Source: Ruegeria sp. ANG-R (lineage in GTDB: Bacteria; Pseudomonadota; Alphaproteobacteria; Rhodobacterales; Rhodobacteraceae). From it: 64,000 bases of DNA. The position numbers and the translations under genes were made by a program. A model generated the notes under the pieces. It did not search any database. It was not told where the DNA came from and saw nothing but the letters and a program-made list of their open reading frames with translations. Below are positions 43,619-51,927 of this stretch, one piece after another (the first letter of the stretch is position 1; each line of letters starts with the position of its first letter). The stretch spans positions 1,637,476 through 1,701,475 of the forward strand of contig NZ_JWLJ01000001.1 of the NCBI RefSeq assembly GCF_000813985.1, in the 5' to 3' direction.

Positions 43619-45127
43619 TTACTCGCCACGCGGAAAGCGTTGGCTTTCCTCGACATCATTCAGATCCATGTGATTGCGCATATAGCGCTCAGACGCTTTC
43701 TGCAGTGGCTGATAGTCCCACGGATAATAGCCGCCCTGCCGCAAGGCCTCGTACACCACCCAGCGACGGGCCTGACTGGCCCGTACATCCGCATCAAAGC
43801 GATCCAGATCCCAGCGTGCCTCAGACTTGGCACGCAGGCTCTGCAGGGTCCCGGCATGTTCCGGCCGGTCGGCTAGATTTTCCAACTCGTGGGGATCGCT
43901 TTCGAGATCAAACAGCTGATCGGGGTCGAGCGTACAGCGGTTGAGCTTCCACTTGCCGTAGCGCAGCGACACCAAGGGCGCGTATGAGGCTTCGGCCGCG
44001 TATTCCATCGCAACGGGCGCGGTCCGATCCCCGCCTTTTGCCAAAGGCACAAGATCTTCCCCATCCGTCCACGGAGCAATTTCGGCCATATCGACGCCCG
44101 CAAGAGCGCCAAGGGTGGGCGTCACATCAATTGTCGAAACGGGCGTGTCGATCCGACCGGCGGGCAGATCGGGCGCGGAAATCATAAGCGGAACGCGGGA
44201 AGACCCTTCGAAGAAAGTCATCTTGAACCACAATCCCCGCTCCCCCAGCATATCGCCGTGGTCGGACACGAAGAGAATGACCGCCTCTTGCCGCGTGGTT
44301 TCCAGCACCTCCAGTATCTCGCCGATCTTGTCGTCCAGATAAGAGATATTGGCGAAATAGGCACGGCGGGATTTGCGAATATCCTCAGTCGTAATGTCGA
44401 AACTGCGCCAGTCATTCGCATCGAAGATGCGTTTGGAATGCGGGTCCTGATTGTCATAGCCCAGGTCCGCGATCTGCGGCTCAAGATGCTCACAGTCCTC
44501 ATACAGGTCCCAGTATTTGCGGCGTGCAACATAGGGGTCGTGCGGATGAGTAAAGCTGACGGTCACACACCAAGGGCGATCATCCTTCCCGCGCGCCAGA
44601 TCATAGAGTTTGGCCTTAGCGTTATAGGCAACCTCGTCATCATACTCCATCTGGTTGGAAATCTCGGCGACACCTGCGCCGGTGACCGATCCCATGTTGT
44701 GATACCACCAGTCAATCCGCTCACCTGGTTTACGATAGTCCGGCGTCCAGCCGAAATCCGCCGGATAGATATCGGTTGTCAGTCGATCCTCGAACCCATG
44801 CAACTGGTCCGGGCCGACAAAGTGCATCTTACCGGACAGGCAGGTGTAATATCCAGCGCGACGCAGGTGATGGGCGTATGTTGGAATATCGCTGCTGAAC
44901 TCAGCCGCGTTGTCATAAACGCCGGTGCGCGACGGCAATTGACCTGACATGAAGCTCGCCCGTCCCGGCGCACAAAGCGGCGACGCCGTATAGGCGTTGG
45001 CAAACCGCGTGGATTTTGCGGCCAGCTTTTTCAGGTTTGGCGCGTGCAGCCAGTCGGCGGGACCGTCGGGAAAGAGGGTTCCGTTGAGCTGATCCACCAT
45101 CAGGATCAGAATGTTGGGCTTTGTCAT
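43619..45127 (-). CDS. betC: Choline-sulfatase BetC
   Basis: BetC hydrolyses choline-O-sulfate to choline and sulfate. The 502-residue protein starts TKPNILILMVDQLNGTLFPDG, with metal-ligand aspartate D12, and the sulfatase motif is SPLCAPGRASFMSGQ, with C52 the predicted formylglycine site. LFVSDHGDMLGERGLWFK near 258-275 supplies the other metal ligands. The C-terminal tail with ALRQGGYYPWDYQPLQKASERYMRNHMDLND is a hallmark of BetC, involved in the tetramer. Its ATG overlaps the betI stop (ATGA). The enzyme needs an anaerobic or FGE-type maturation system that is not seen here. It is under BetI control by location. Confidence 0.96.
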   Translation of the reverse strand: MTKPNILILMVDQLNGTLFPDGPADWLHAPNLKKLAAKSTRFANAYTASPLCAPGRASFMSGQLPSRTGVYDNAAEFSSDIPTYAHHLRRAGYYTCLSGKMHFVGPDQLHGFEDRLTTDIYPADFGWTPDYRKPGERIDWWYHNMGSVTGAGVAEISNQMEYDDEVAYNAKAKLYDLARGKDDRPWCVTVSFTHPHDPYVARRKYWDLYEDCEHLEPQIADLGYDNQDPHSKRIFDANDWRSFDITTEDIRKSRRAYFANISYLDDKIGEILEVLETTRQEAVILFVSDHGDMLGERGLWFKMTFFEGSSRVPLMISAPDLPAGRIDTPVSTIDVTPTLGALAGVDMAEIAPWTDGEDLVPLAKGGDRTAPVAMEYAAEASYAPLVSLRYGKWKLNRCTLDPDQLFDLESDPHELENLADRPEHAGTLQSLRAKSEARWDLDRFDADVRASQARRWVVYEALRQGGYYPWDYQPLQKASERYMRNHMDLNDVEESQRFPRGE

Positions 45128-45696
45128 TTTTCGGCCTCTAGGAAAACGCTCATTACCCGCAGCGCGTGATTGACTGCCAATTGGGGCTCTTGCGGGGCAT
45201 TCAGAGCAGCGTGAATATACAACCCATCGATCAGGGCGATCATGTCTTCCGCCGCTTTGGTCGGGTCGCGCATAAGCGGACGCAGCGCGTGGATAAGATT
45301 CGACCGGATGCGGGACTGATAGATTTGCCAGAGCCTCAGCGCGTCATCGTTGGTTTGCGCCAGCACATAGAAAGTCATCCATGCGGCGATCACGTCCGGT
45401 GTGAAACATGACGGCGCGAAACAGGCGCGGATGATGGCCTGTGCCCGCTCATCCGGCTTGGCAGAGCTGAGCTGCACGCGCGCCTCGGCCCCGAAATCCG
45501 ATAGGATACGGCGCATCGCGGCCAGGAAAATCTGCTCTTTGCCGCCGAAATAGTGGTGTGCAAGTGCGCTGGACATTCCCGCGCGTTTGGCGATCTGGCT
45601 GACGGTTACATCGAGGGATTTCTGCACTCCAAGCTCGGCAATCGTCGCTTTGACGATCGCATCGCGCCGGATCGGCTCCATTCCGAGTTTTGGCAT
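45124..45696 (-). CDS. betI: TetR-family choline-responsive repressor BetI
   Basis: BetI represses bet genes until choline is present. The 190-residue protein begins MPKLGMEPIRRDAIVKATIAELGVQKSLDVTVSQIAKRAGMSSALAHHYFGGKEQIFLAAMR, a helix-turn-helix of the TetR type whose recognition helix (SSALAHHYFGGKEQI) is highly typical of BetI. The C-terminal ligand domain includes ACFAPSCFTPDVIAAWMTFYVLAQTNDDALRLWQIYQSR, with the aromatic residues expected for a quaternary ammonium pocket. GAGGGG lies before the ATG. It leads the betI-betC-betA unit, and an operator-like dyad lies about 50 bp upstream, which suggests autoregulation. Confidence 0.95.
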   Translation of the reverse strand: MPKLGMEPIRRDAIVKATIAELGVQKSLDVTVSQIAKRAGMSSALAHHYFGGKEQIFLAAMRRILSDFGAEARVQLSSAKPDERAQAIIRACFAPSCFTPDVIAAWMTFYVLAQTNDDALRLWQIYQSRIRSNLIHALRPLMRDPTKAAEDMIALIDGLYIHAALNAPQEPQLAVNHALRVMSVFLEAEK

Positions 45697-45743
45697 CTTC
45701 GCCCCTCTGCCATACCTGAGTGCATGAGAGGCTAAGCGGTTTT

Positions 45744-45763
45744 TATTGACTCGTCAATCAATA
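45744..45763 (-). promoter_or_regulatory. BetI-like operator, site B
   Basis: Read on the minus strand, TATTGATTGACGAGTCAATA differs from site A (12673-12692) at one central position. The arms ATTGAC and GTCAAT flank two bases. It lies 48 bp upstream of the betI start, within the range of a -35 region, consistent with autorepression. Confidence 0.78.
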
Positions 45764-45768
45764 ACGTT

Positions 45769-46698
45769 TCAACGGGTGGCTGGCGGTGTCTCTGACCCTT
45801 GTGGTGGTGTCGGCTGCTGCGCCCCGCCCCGGCTTAGCACGGCTTCGCGCCAGGTGATGAAACTCACGGCTGCCAGGATCAGCGTGCCTCCGGCAATTAC
45901 CCAAACATCAACGCGCTCGTGAAATACAATAGTGCCAAGTAATGTGGCCCAGATCAACTGCAGGAAGGTGACCGGTTGAGTTACTGCGACCGGAGCGGCC
46001 TGTAACGCAAGCGTCATGAAATAGTGACCGGCCGTGGCAAAACTGGCGATCACGAACAAAACGCCCAGATCGCGCGGGCTCGGTGGCTCCCAGACCGCAA
46101 CTGCGAAGGGCACCAGCGCGATTGTGACCCAGATCGACAGATGCGCCACCACGGCCGCAGGGCGAATGTCGCGCACCATTATCTTGGCCAACAGATATGA
46201 AACCCCAAGTGCCAGCGCCGTGCCCAACATCGCCAGATGACCCGGCACCACGTCCCGGAAGCCGGGGCGAAGAATGATAAGTACGCCAATAACGGCAACC
46301 GCAATAGCAGCGATACGGCGGAAGGCCAGCTTTTCCCCCAAGAACAGCGCCGCGCCTGCCGTGACATAGATCGGTGTCATGTAGTTCATCGCGGTCACCT
46401 CGGCCAGCGGAATGCGTGTCATCGCATAAAACCACAGCATGACTGCAATGGCGTGAACCACGCCCCGCACTCCGAACAGTGTCAGATTGCGACGGGTTAG
46501 CGGTGTTTCAAGGATTGCGTGCATAGCAGGCAACAGAAACACCAGTCCAAAAACATAACGCAGAAATGCCGCCTGAATGGGGTTCATGCTGGTCCCCAAC
46601 ATCTTGACCAGCGCATTCATGCCCACAAAGGACAGCCCGGCAGCAAACATCCAGAACATGCCGACAAGCGGGCGTTGCTGATCTTTGGGTGAAGTCAT
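45769..46698 (-). CDS. DMT-family (EamA) transporter
   Basis: A 309-residue protein with ten hydrophobic segments in two EamA repeats: GMFWMFAAGLSFVGMNALVKMLG at the start, RGVVHAIAVMLWFYAMTRIPLAEVTAMNYMTPIYV, and in the second half VSYLLAKIMVRDIRPAAVVAHLSIWV and LQAAPVAVTQPVTFLQLIWATLLG. Family members export metabolites; this one resembles the S-adenosylmethionine/RhaT-like group common in roseobacters. The start is the ATG at 46698, 18 codons inside the longest frame. It is upstream of the bet genes on the same strand, but the 72-bp gap holds the BetI operator, so it probably is not part of that unit. Confidence 0.87.
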   Translation of the reverse strand: MTSPKDQQRPLVGMFWMFAAGLSFVGMNALVKMLGTSMNPIQAAFLRYVFGLVFLLPAMHAILETPLTRRNLTLFGVRGVVHAIAVMLWFYAMTRIPLAEVTAMNYMTPIYVTAGAALFLGEKLAFRRIAAIAVAVIGVLIILRPGFRDVVPGHLAMLGTALALGVSYLLAKIMVRDIRPAAVVAHLSIWVTIALVPFAVAVWEPPSPRDLGVLFVIASFATAGHYFMTLALQAAPVAVTQPVTFLQLIWATLLGTIVFHERVDVWVIAGGTLILAAVSFITWREAVLSRGGAQQPTPPQGSETPPATR

Positions 46699-46738
46699 AC
46701 GGACGGTTGAACACCGAATTCCGACCCGGGACAACCCT

Positions 46739-47338
46739 TCACATGACAACAAGTTTCAACGCGATCGCCAGCATCACGACCCCAATCACCACGTCCAGAA
46801 TTTGCCAGGCACGGGGGCGGGCAAAGATCGGCGACAGAACTCTGGCCCCATAACCCAGCGAAAAGAAGAAGACGAAGCTTGAAGTCATCGCGCCGACCGC
46901 GAACCCCAGACGATCAGCGTATTGGGCCGAGATCGAGCCGATCAACACGACAGTATCCAGATACACATGGGGGTTAAGCCAGGTGAAGGCCAACACCGTC
47001 AGCATGGCGGCTCGCAAACTGGTGCGCTGCCCCGCGCCGGCTTCCATCACTGAACCGCCCTGCCAGGCGGCCCGGAAACTACGCATGGCGTACCAGGTCA
47101 GAAACACTGCGCCACCATAGCGCATCACAGTTTCAAACCACGGCGCCGCCTGGGCCAGCGTACCAAACCCTGCGACGCCCGCCCCTATCAGTATGGCGTC
47201 GGAGACCGCACAGGTCAGGCATAAAGCGAAAACATGCTCGCGCCGCAGCCCCTGGCGCAGAACAAAAGCGTTCTGAGCACCAATGGCCAGTATAAGGCTG
47301 AAGCCTAGAGCAAATCCGGCGATCATTGATGGGAACAT
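46739..47338 (-). CDS. argO: Arginine exporter ArgO (LysE family)
   Basis: A 199-residue, six-segment LysE-type exporter. The N-terminus IAGFALGFSLILAIGAQNAFVLRQGLRREHVF contains the conserved GAQN-AFVLRQGL of ArgO. TWLNPHVYLDTVVLIGSISAQ near 118-138 is the second family block (NPHVYLDT). It exports basic amino acids such as arginine or lysine. It is divergent from an argP-type regulator with 84 bp between them, the usual arrangement for basic amino acid export. The start at 47338 was chosen because upstream codons have no hydrophobic character. Confidence 0.92.
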   Translation of the reverse strand: MFPSMIAGFALGFSLILAIGAQNAFVLRQGLRREHVFALCLTCAVSDAILIGAGVAGFGTLAQAAPWFETVMRYGGAVFLTWYAMRSFRAAWQGGSVMEAGAGQRTSLRAAMLTVLAFTWLNPHVYLDTVVLIGSISAQYADRLGFAVGAMTSSFVFFFSLGYGARVLSPIFARPRAWQILDVVIGVVMLAIALKLVVM

Positions 47339-47422
47339 GCGGCCTCCTGTCGTTGGGCGTTGACTACATGGCCATCGCAGCCCTATCAAATTAATGTTAG
47401 TTACCTCAGTTAAGATTCACTA
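47339..47422. promoter_or_regulatory. argO-argP divergent control region
   Basis: An 84-bp AT-rich gap. TTAGT (47397-47401) and ACTAA (47419-47423) are inverted and centred upstream of argP, a T-n-A type spacing seen for LysR regulators. ArgP probably binds here to activate argO and itself. No -10/-35 boxes were confidently assigned. Confidence 0.5.
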
Positions 47423-48310
47423 ATGTTGCTCGACCCCCACCATCTATCGGCCCTAGCGGCAATTTTGCGTCATGGCAGTTTTGAGGCCGCCGCCGCAGAG
47501 CTGTCCGTAACGCCATCCGCCATTTCGCAGCGGATCAAGGCATTGGAGGACCGGGTGGGCGCTGCCCTGATCCACCGGGGTACGCCGTGCACCGGAACAC
47601 CTGCGGGCCTGCGGATCGCCCGACATGCCGAGGACATCGGTTTACTCGAGGCAAAGCTGGCACGCGAGCTGACACTCGATCAGCGCGAAGGCCCTGCACG
47701 CGTGCGCATCGCGCTACCCGCCGACACTCTGGCCACATGGTTCATCGGCGCGATGGTTCAGACTGGCGATGTTCTGTTCGATCTGGTGATCGACGATCAG
47801 GATCACTCGGCCGACTGGCTGCGGCGAGGCGAGGTCAGCGCGGCAATCACGGTCGGAGGTCAGGCCGTCACCGGATGTGACGCAATTACCCTGGGCACGC
47901 TGCGTTACCTGCCAACCGCCAGCCCGCCCTTCATGCGGCGGTGGTTTTCCGAGGGTGTTTCAGCCAGATCACTGGCGTGTGCGCCCTGTCTGACATTTAA
48001 CCGCAAGGACAATCTGCAGAAGACATGGATCACGGCCCTAACAGGTAACCGCCTTTCGCCGCCGATCCATTTCCTGCCCTCTTCCACCGGTTTCGTCGAT
48101 GCGGCGATTGCTGGGATGGGCTGGGGGATGAACCCGGAAGGCCTTGTACATCAGGCCATTGCAGACGGACGACTTTGCGAACTTATCCCCGAGGCACCGC
48201 TGGATATAGAACTGACCTGGCAAATCGGGCGCGTACTTGCCCCCGCCCTAGCCCCCTTGACCAAAGCGGTCCGTCGCGCTGCAGCCGAACACTTGATCCC
48301 GCCCGCCTGA
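47423..48310 (+). CDS. argP: LysR-family regulator ArgP
   Basis: A 295-residue LysR-type regulator. The helix-turn-helix is HHLSALAAILRHGSFEAAAAELSVTPSAISQRIKALEDRVG near 6-46, which matches ArgP/IciA (LAVTPSAVSQRIKALE). The effector domain has ADTLATWFIGAM and SSTGFVDAAIAGMGWGMNPE. ArgP activates argO when arginine or lysine is high. It faces argO across an 84-bp control region. Its end is followed by a bidirectional terminator at 48429. The family is firm; the effector is inferred from the neighbour. Confidence 0.92.
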   Translation: MLLDPHHLSALAAILRHGSFEAAAAELSVTPSAISQRIKALEDRVGAALIHRGTPCTGTPAGLRIARHAEDIGLLEAKLARELTLDQREGPARVRIALPADTLATWFIGAMVQTGDVLFDLVIDDQDHSADWLRRGEVSAAITVGGQAVTGCDAITLGTLRYLPTASPPFMRRWFSEGVSARSLACAPCLTFNRKDNLQKTWITALTGNRLSPPIHFLPSSTGFVDAAIAGMGWGMNPEGLVHQAIADGRLCELIPEAPLDIELTWQIGRVLAPALAPLTKAVRRAAAEHLIPPA

Positions 48311-48428
48311 CCCGCTTGGTCCGGCGCCTCATCAATCTCTTTCGGCGCCCCACCCCCCATAACTGAGTGCTATGGCTAAGACAGGACCGTTTCGTCGAAC
48401 CGGCTTTTGGCTGTAAGCCTGAGACAGA

Positions 48429-48454
48429 AAAACCCGGCCACAGGGCCGGGTTTT
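48429..48454. terminator. Bidirectional terminator between argP and yebC
   Basis: AAAACCCGGCC (48429-48439) and GGCCGGGTTTT (48444-48454) form an 11-bp perfect stem around ACAG, with A- and T-runs on both sides. It lies 118 bp past argP and 25 bp past the end of the yebC-type gene, and should stop both transcripts. Confidence 0.9.
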
Positions 48455-48479
48455 CAACATCAACCAAAGGTCCGGCGCG

Positions 48480-49220
48480 TCAAAGCTGCGCCATGACCTC
48501 GTCTGTCGCTTCGAAATTCGTGGTCACGCGCTGAACGTCGTCGTCATCTTCCAATGCATCCACGAGCTTCATCAGCTTTTGCATGTCCTCGAGACCCAGT
48601 TCGGTGGTCGTTGTGGGTTTCCAGACCAGCTTGGTCGATTCCGACTCGCCCAATGTGCCTTCCAGCGCGTTCGAAACCTCATTCAGATCCGTGTCCGCGC
48701 ACCAGATGATGTGCCCGTCTTCCGAACTTTCAACGTCTTCGGCACCTGCTTCGATGGCCGCCTCGAAAATCGTGTCCGCATCACCCGCAGTTTCCGGATA
48801 GACTACCTCGCCCTTGCGCTCGAACATGAAGCCGACCGACCCGGTCTCACCCAGATTGCCGCCATTCTTCGAAAAGGTCGAACGTACGGTCGAAGCGGTT
48901 CGGTTGCGGTTGTCCGTCATGGTCTCGACAATCACCGCAACGCCGTTGGGGCCATAGCCCTCGTACCGGATTTCTTCGTAGTCATCGCCCTCACCTGCCT
49001 GCGACTTCTTGATCGCGCGGTCGATCACGTCCTTTGGGACCGAGTTCGACTTGGCCTCTTTCACCGCCAGACGCAGGCGCGGGTTCTTGTCGGGATCGGG
49101 GTCACCCATCTTGGCGGCGACGGTGATCTCTTTCGACAGCTTGGAAAACAGTTTGGACCGCGCGGCGTCCTGACGTCCCTTGCGGTGCTGGATATTGGCC
49201 CATTTGGAGTGGCCTGCCAT
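48480..49220 (-). CDS. yebC: YebC/PmpR family transcription or translation factor
   Basis: A 246-residue member of the TACO1/YebC family. [36 protein letters not shown] is the invariant N-terminus. Further conserved parts are [27 protein letters not shown] near 44-70 and [52 protein letters not shown]. Family members were first described as regulators of quorum sensing and of RuvC expression, and more recently as factors that relieve ribosome stalling at proline runs. It is usually close to ruvC, which is not visible here. It is divergent from an SLC13 transporter. Confidence 0.95.
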   Translation of the reverse strand: MAGHSKWANIQHRKGRQDAARSKLFSKLSKEITVAAKMGDPDPDKNPRLRLAVKEAKSNSVPKDVIDRAIKKSQAGEGDDYEEIRYEGYGPNGVAVIVETMTDNRNRTASTVRSTFSKNGGNLGETGSVGFMFERKGEVVYPETAGDADTIFEAAIEAGAEDVESSEDGHIIWCADTDLNEVSNALEGTLGESESTKLVWKPTTTTELGLEDMQKLMKLVDALEDDDDVQRVTTNFEATDEVMAQL

Positions 49221-49331
49221 GGTGCGTCCTCGTCATTCGTGATTTCGTGTTCGGCGCTCATATAGACGTTTGCGGCCCCAAGGATCAAGGGATCGACTTG
49301 CCCCAACGCTGGCGCTGGCTATGGTGGCGGT

Positions 49332-51104
49332 ATGACGACAGATCAGATCATTCTTTTTTCCCTTTTTATTGCGGTCTTTGGAATGCTGCTGTGGGGGCGG
49401 TTTCGATATGACCTTGTGGCCTTCACCGCCCTGATGATCGCGGTCACTCTTGGTGTTGTCCCGGTCGACAATGCCTTTGCCGGGTTCGGGCATCCCGCGA
49501 CGATAATCGTTGCCCTGGTGCTTGTGGTTTCCGCCGGTCTGGTTCGGTCGGGCGCGGTGTTCATGATCACGCGAACCCTTGTCGACGCATCGCGCGGTTT
49601 GGGCGCACATATCGCCCTGATGGGCGGGATCGGCGCAATCCTGTCAGCATTTATGAACAACGTGGCGGCGCTGGCCCTGCTGATGCCGGTCGACATTCAG
49701 ACCGCGCGCAAGGCCGGGCGTTCGGTGGGCCTCAGCCTGATGCCGCTGAGCTTCGCGACCATTCTCGGGGGGATGGCAACGCTGATCGGCACGCCTCCCA
49801 ATATCATCATCGCCTCGATCCGGGCCGAAACGCTGGGCGAGCCCTTTCATATGTTCGACTTCGCACCCGTGGGCGGGATTGCCGCGATTGCGGGCCTTGC
49901 CTTCGTCGCATTGATCGGCTGGCGCCTGATCCCTAATCGCGGCGTGGAAGAGGAAACATCCGAAGTACTTGCCGAATACATTGCTGAACTGACGATCCCC
50001 CCCGAATCGCCTCATATCGGCAAGCGAGTCAGTGAACTCTATGAAGCTGCAGAGAAGTCCGACGTCGCCATCATTGGGCTGATCAGGGACGGCAAACGAC
50101 GCTATGGCCGGTCGACCCACGCCACGTTGCATGAAGGAGACGCGCTGGTTCTGGAGGCGCGCCCCGAAGCGCTGGATGAATTCCGTGCGGCGCTCAACCT
50201 GGATTTTTCGGACACCCGCAGGCAAGAGGTCCTGACGGCCGAGGGCGACGGGTTGGAGGTGGTCGAGGTTGTCGTCCCCGAAAGCGCGCGGATCGCAGGG
50301 CGAACGGCGCAGGCGCTGGGGCTGGCCTGGCGGCAGAGCACGGTTCTGATGGGCATTTCACGCCAGGGTCGCCGCATCACCAGTCAGGTCCGCAAGACCG
50401 AGGTTGAGCCGGGCGACATTCTGCTGTTGCTCTGCCCGCGCGACCGGTCGCCGGACGTTACCGACTGGCTCGGATGCCTGCCGCTGGCCGAACGCGGCCT
50501 GAACGTGACAGCCAACGAAAAGGCGTGGTTGGCCATCGGCCTCTTTGCCGCTGCGGTACTGGCGGCCAGCGTCGGGCTGATCTATTTGCCCATCGCATTG
50601 GGCCTCGTGGTCGTTGCCTATGTGCTGACCAAGATCATGCCGATTGCGGATATCTACACTCACATCGAATGGCCGGTGGTGGTCCTGCTGGGTTCTATGA
50701 TTCCGCTGGGAAGCGCACTGGAAACCTCAGGCGGTACGGAACTGATAGCCAACGCGCTTATTCAACTGACAAATGGGTTGCCCGCTTGGGCGATCCTGAC
50801 TGTGCTGATGGTTGTGACGATGACCCTTTCGGATGTGTTGAATAACACCGCTACCGCCATTGTCGCCGCCCCTGTCGGCATTCAGATGGCGCGCACGCTT
50901 GAGGTGTCGCCAGATCCCTTTCTAATGACGGTAGCCGTTGCGGCGTCGGCCGCGTTCCTCACGCCGATTGGGCATAAGAACAATACTCTGGTCCTTGGCC
51001 CCGGTGGATATCGCTTCGGAGACTACTGGCGAATGGGCCTGCCACTGGAGGTTCTGATCATCGCCGTGTCTATCCCCGCGATCCTTGTGTTCTGGCCACT
51101 TTGA
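49332..51104 (+). CDS. SLC13-family anion transporter with two RCK-C (TrkA-C) domains (1)
   Basis: A 590-residue protein with N- and C-terminal membrane halves and two central regulatory domains. The first half shows IAVFGMLLWGRFRYDLVAFTALM and NNVAALALLMPVDIQTARKAGRS with PPNIIIASIR (the Asn-Thr-like anion site). The middle (about 200-370) holds two TrkA-C-like repeats, starting IPPESPHIGKRVSELY and PESARIAGRTAQALGLAW. The second half has VLLGSMIPLGSALETSGGTELIA and PIGHKNNTLVLGPGGYRFGDYWRMG. Related carriers take up sulfate, dicarboxylates or taurine; substrate is unknown. A second copy lies at 55302. The glutamine amidotransferase gene follows at 16 bp. Confidence 0.88.
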   Translation: MTTDQIILFSLFIAVFGMLLWGRFRYDLVAFTALMIAVTLGVVPVDNAFAGFGHPATIIVALVLVVSAGLVRSGAVFMITRTLVDASRGLGAHIALMGGIGAILSAFMNNVAALALLMPVDIQTARKAGRSVGLSLMPLSFATILGGMATLIGTPPNIIIASIRAETLGEPFHMFDFAPVGGIAAIAGLAFVALIGWRLIPNRGVEEETSEVLAEYIAELTIPPESPHIGKRVSELYEAAEKSDVAIIGLIRDGKRRYGRSTHATLHEGDALVLEARPEALDEFRAALNLDFSDTRRQEVLTAEGDGLEVVEVVVPESARIAGRTAQALGLAWRQSTVLMGISRQGRRITSQVRKTEVEPGDILLLLCPRDRSPDVTDWLGCLPLAERGLNVTANEKAWLAIGLFAAAVLAASVGLIYLPIALGLVVVAYVLTKIMPIADIYTHIEWPVVVLLGSMIPLGSALETSGGTELIANALIQLTNGLPAWAILTVLMVVTMTLSDVLNNTATAIVAAPVGIQMARTLEVSPDPFLMTVAVAASAAFLTPIGHKNNTLVLGPGGYRFGDYWRMGLPLEVLIIAVSIPAILVFWPL

Positions 51105-51120
51105 CGGGTAAAGGCATCGC

Positions 51121-51855
51121 ATGAAACGATTTCTGATCCTGCAGTTGCGCCCGGAAACCGATGCCTCGGACGCCGAGTATGCCTCGATCCTGGATAAAAC
51201 CGGCCTCACGCCCGAACAGACCCATCGCATTCGGCTGGATTGCGAAGACCTTCCCGATGGGTTGGCCGTCACCGATTACGCAGGTGTCATCGTGGGCGGT
51301 GGTCCAGGCTGCGTCAGCGACGATCCTGCCACCAAATCTCCGCTGGACGCAAAGATCGAGGCGGCGATCATGGGGCTGATGCCTCAGGTCACCGCGCAGG
51401 ATCACCCGTTCATGGGATGCTGCTACGGGTTGGGTATTCTCGCAGCACATCTGGGCGGAGACGTCAGCAAACGGCAATTTGGCGAACCGGTCGGGCCGTC
51501 CGACTGCCGTTTGACCGAGGACGGCTCACGCGATCCGTTGACTGCGGACCTGCAGCCGCAGTTCGAGGCTTTTGTCGGACATAAAGAAGCCGTGCAGACG
51601 CTGCCGGAAGGCTGCGTTCATCTGGTCGCCTCGGACCCCTGCCCGTTTCAGATGATCCGCTGGGGGCAAAATGTCTATGCCACGCAGTTCCATCCCGAAG
51701 CAGACGCCAAGGACTTTGAACAGCGGATCAACATCTACAAGGACCACGGCTATTTCCCGCCAGAAGATGCGCAAAGCCTGATCGATATCTGCCACGCCGC
51801 CGACGTCACGCAACCCGGAGAAATCCTGCGCAGGTTTGCACAGCGATACGGGTGA
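51121..51855 (+). CDS. Class I glutamine amidotransferase-like protein
   Basis: The 244-residue protein has a GATase-1 fold. The nucleophile elbow is GCCYGLG with C101, and the other triad residues are H191 and E193 in TQFHPEAD. The N-terminal part starts MKRFLILQLRPETDASDAEYASIL, and VIVGGGPGCVSDD lies near 57-69. It is like the GMP-synthase-type stand-alone glutaminases (YLR126C/GuaA-N related). The partner synthase domain is absent, so it either acts with a separate subunit or hydrolyses another gamma-glutamyl compound. It follows the SLC13 gene by 16 bp and precedes a BASS transporter gene by 72 bp on the same strand. Confidence 0.87.
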   Translation: MKRFLILQLRPETDASDAEYASILDKTGLTPEQTHRIRLDCEDLPDGLAVTDYAGVIVGGGPGCVSDDPATKSPLDAKIEAAIMGLMPQVTAQDHPFMGCCYGLGILAAHLGGDVSKRQFGEPVGPSDCRLTEDGSRDPLTADLQPQFEAFVGHKEAVQTLPEGCVHLVASDPCPFQMIRWGQNVYATQFHPEADAKDFEQRINIYKDHGYFPPEDAQSLIDICHAADVTQPGEILRRFAQRYG

Positions 51856-51927
51856 CCCAACGGCGTTGTTGCCTGATCAGTGACCCCTCGCATAGGCTGG
51901 CCCGAATGACTTTGGGAGGAGTTGTTC

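Noticed and set aside
48372..48416. Fourteen-codon frame between argP and its terminator
   Set aside because: No proper ribosome site or promoter is visible and it may simply be the argP 3' untranslated region.
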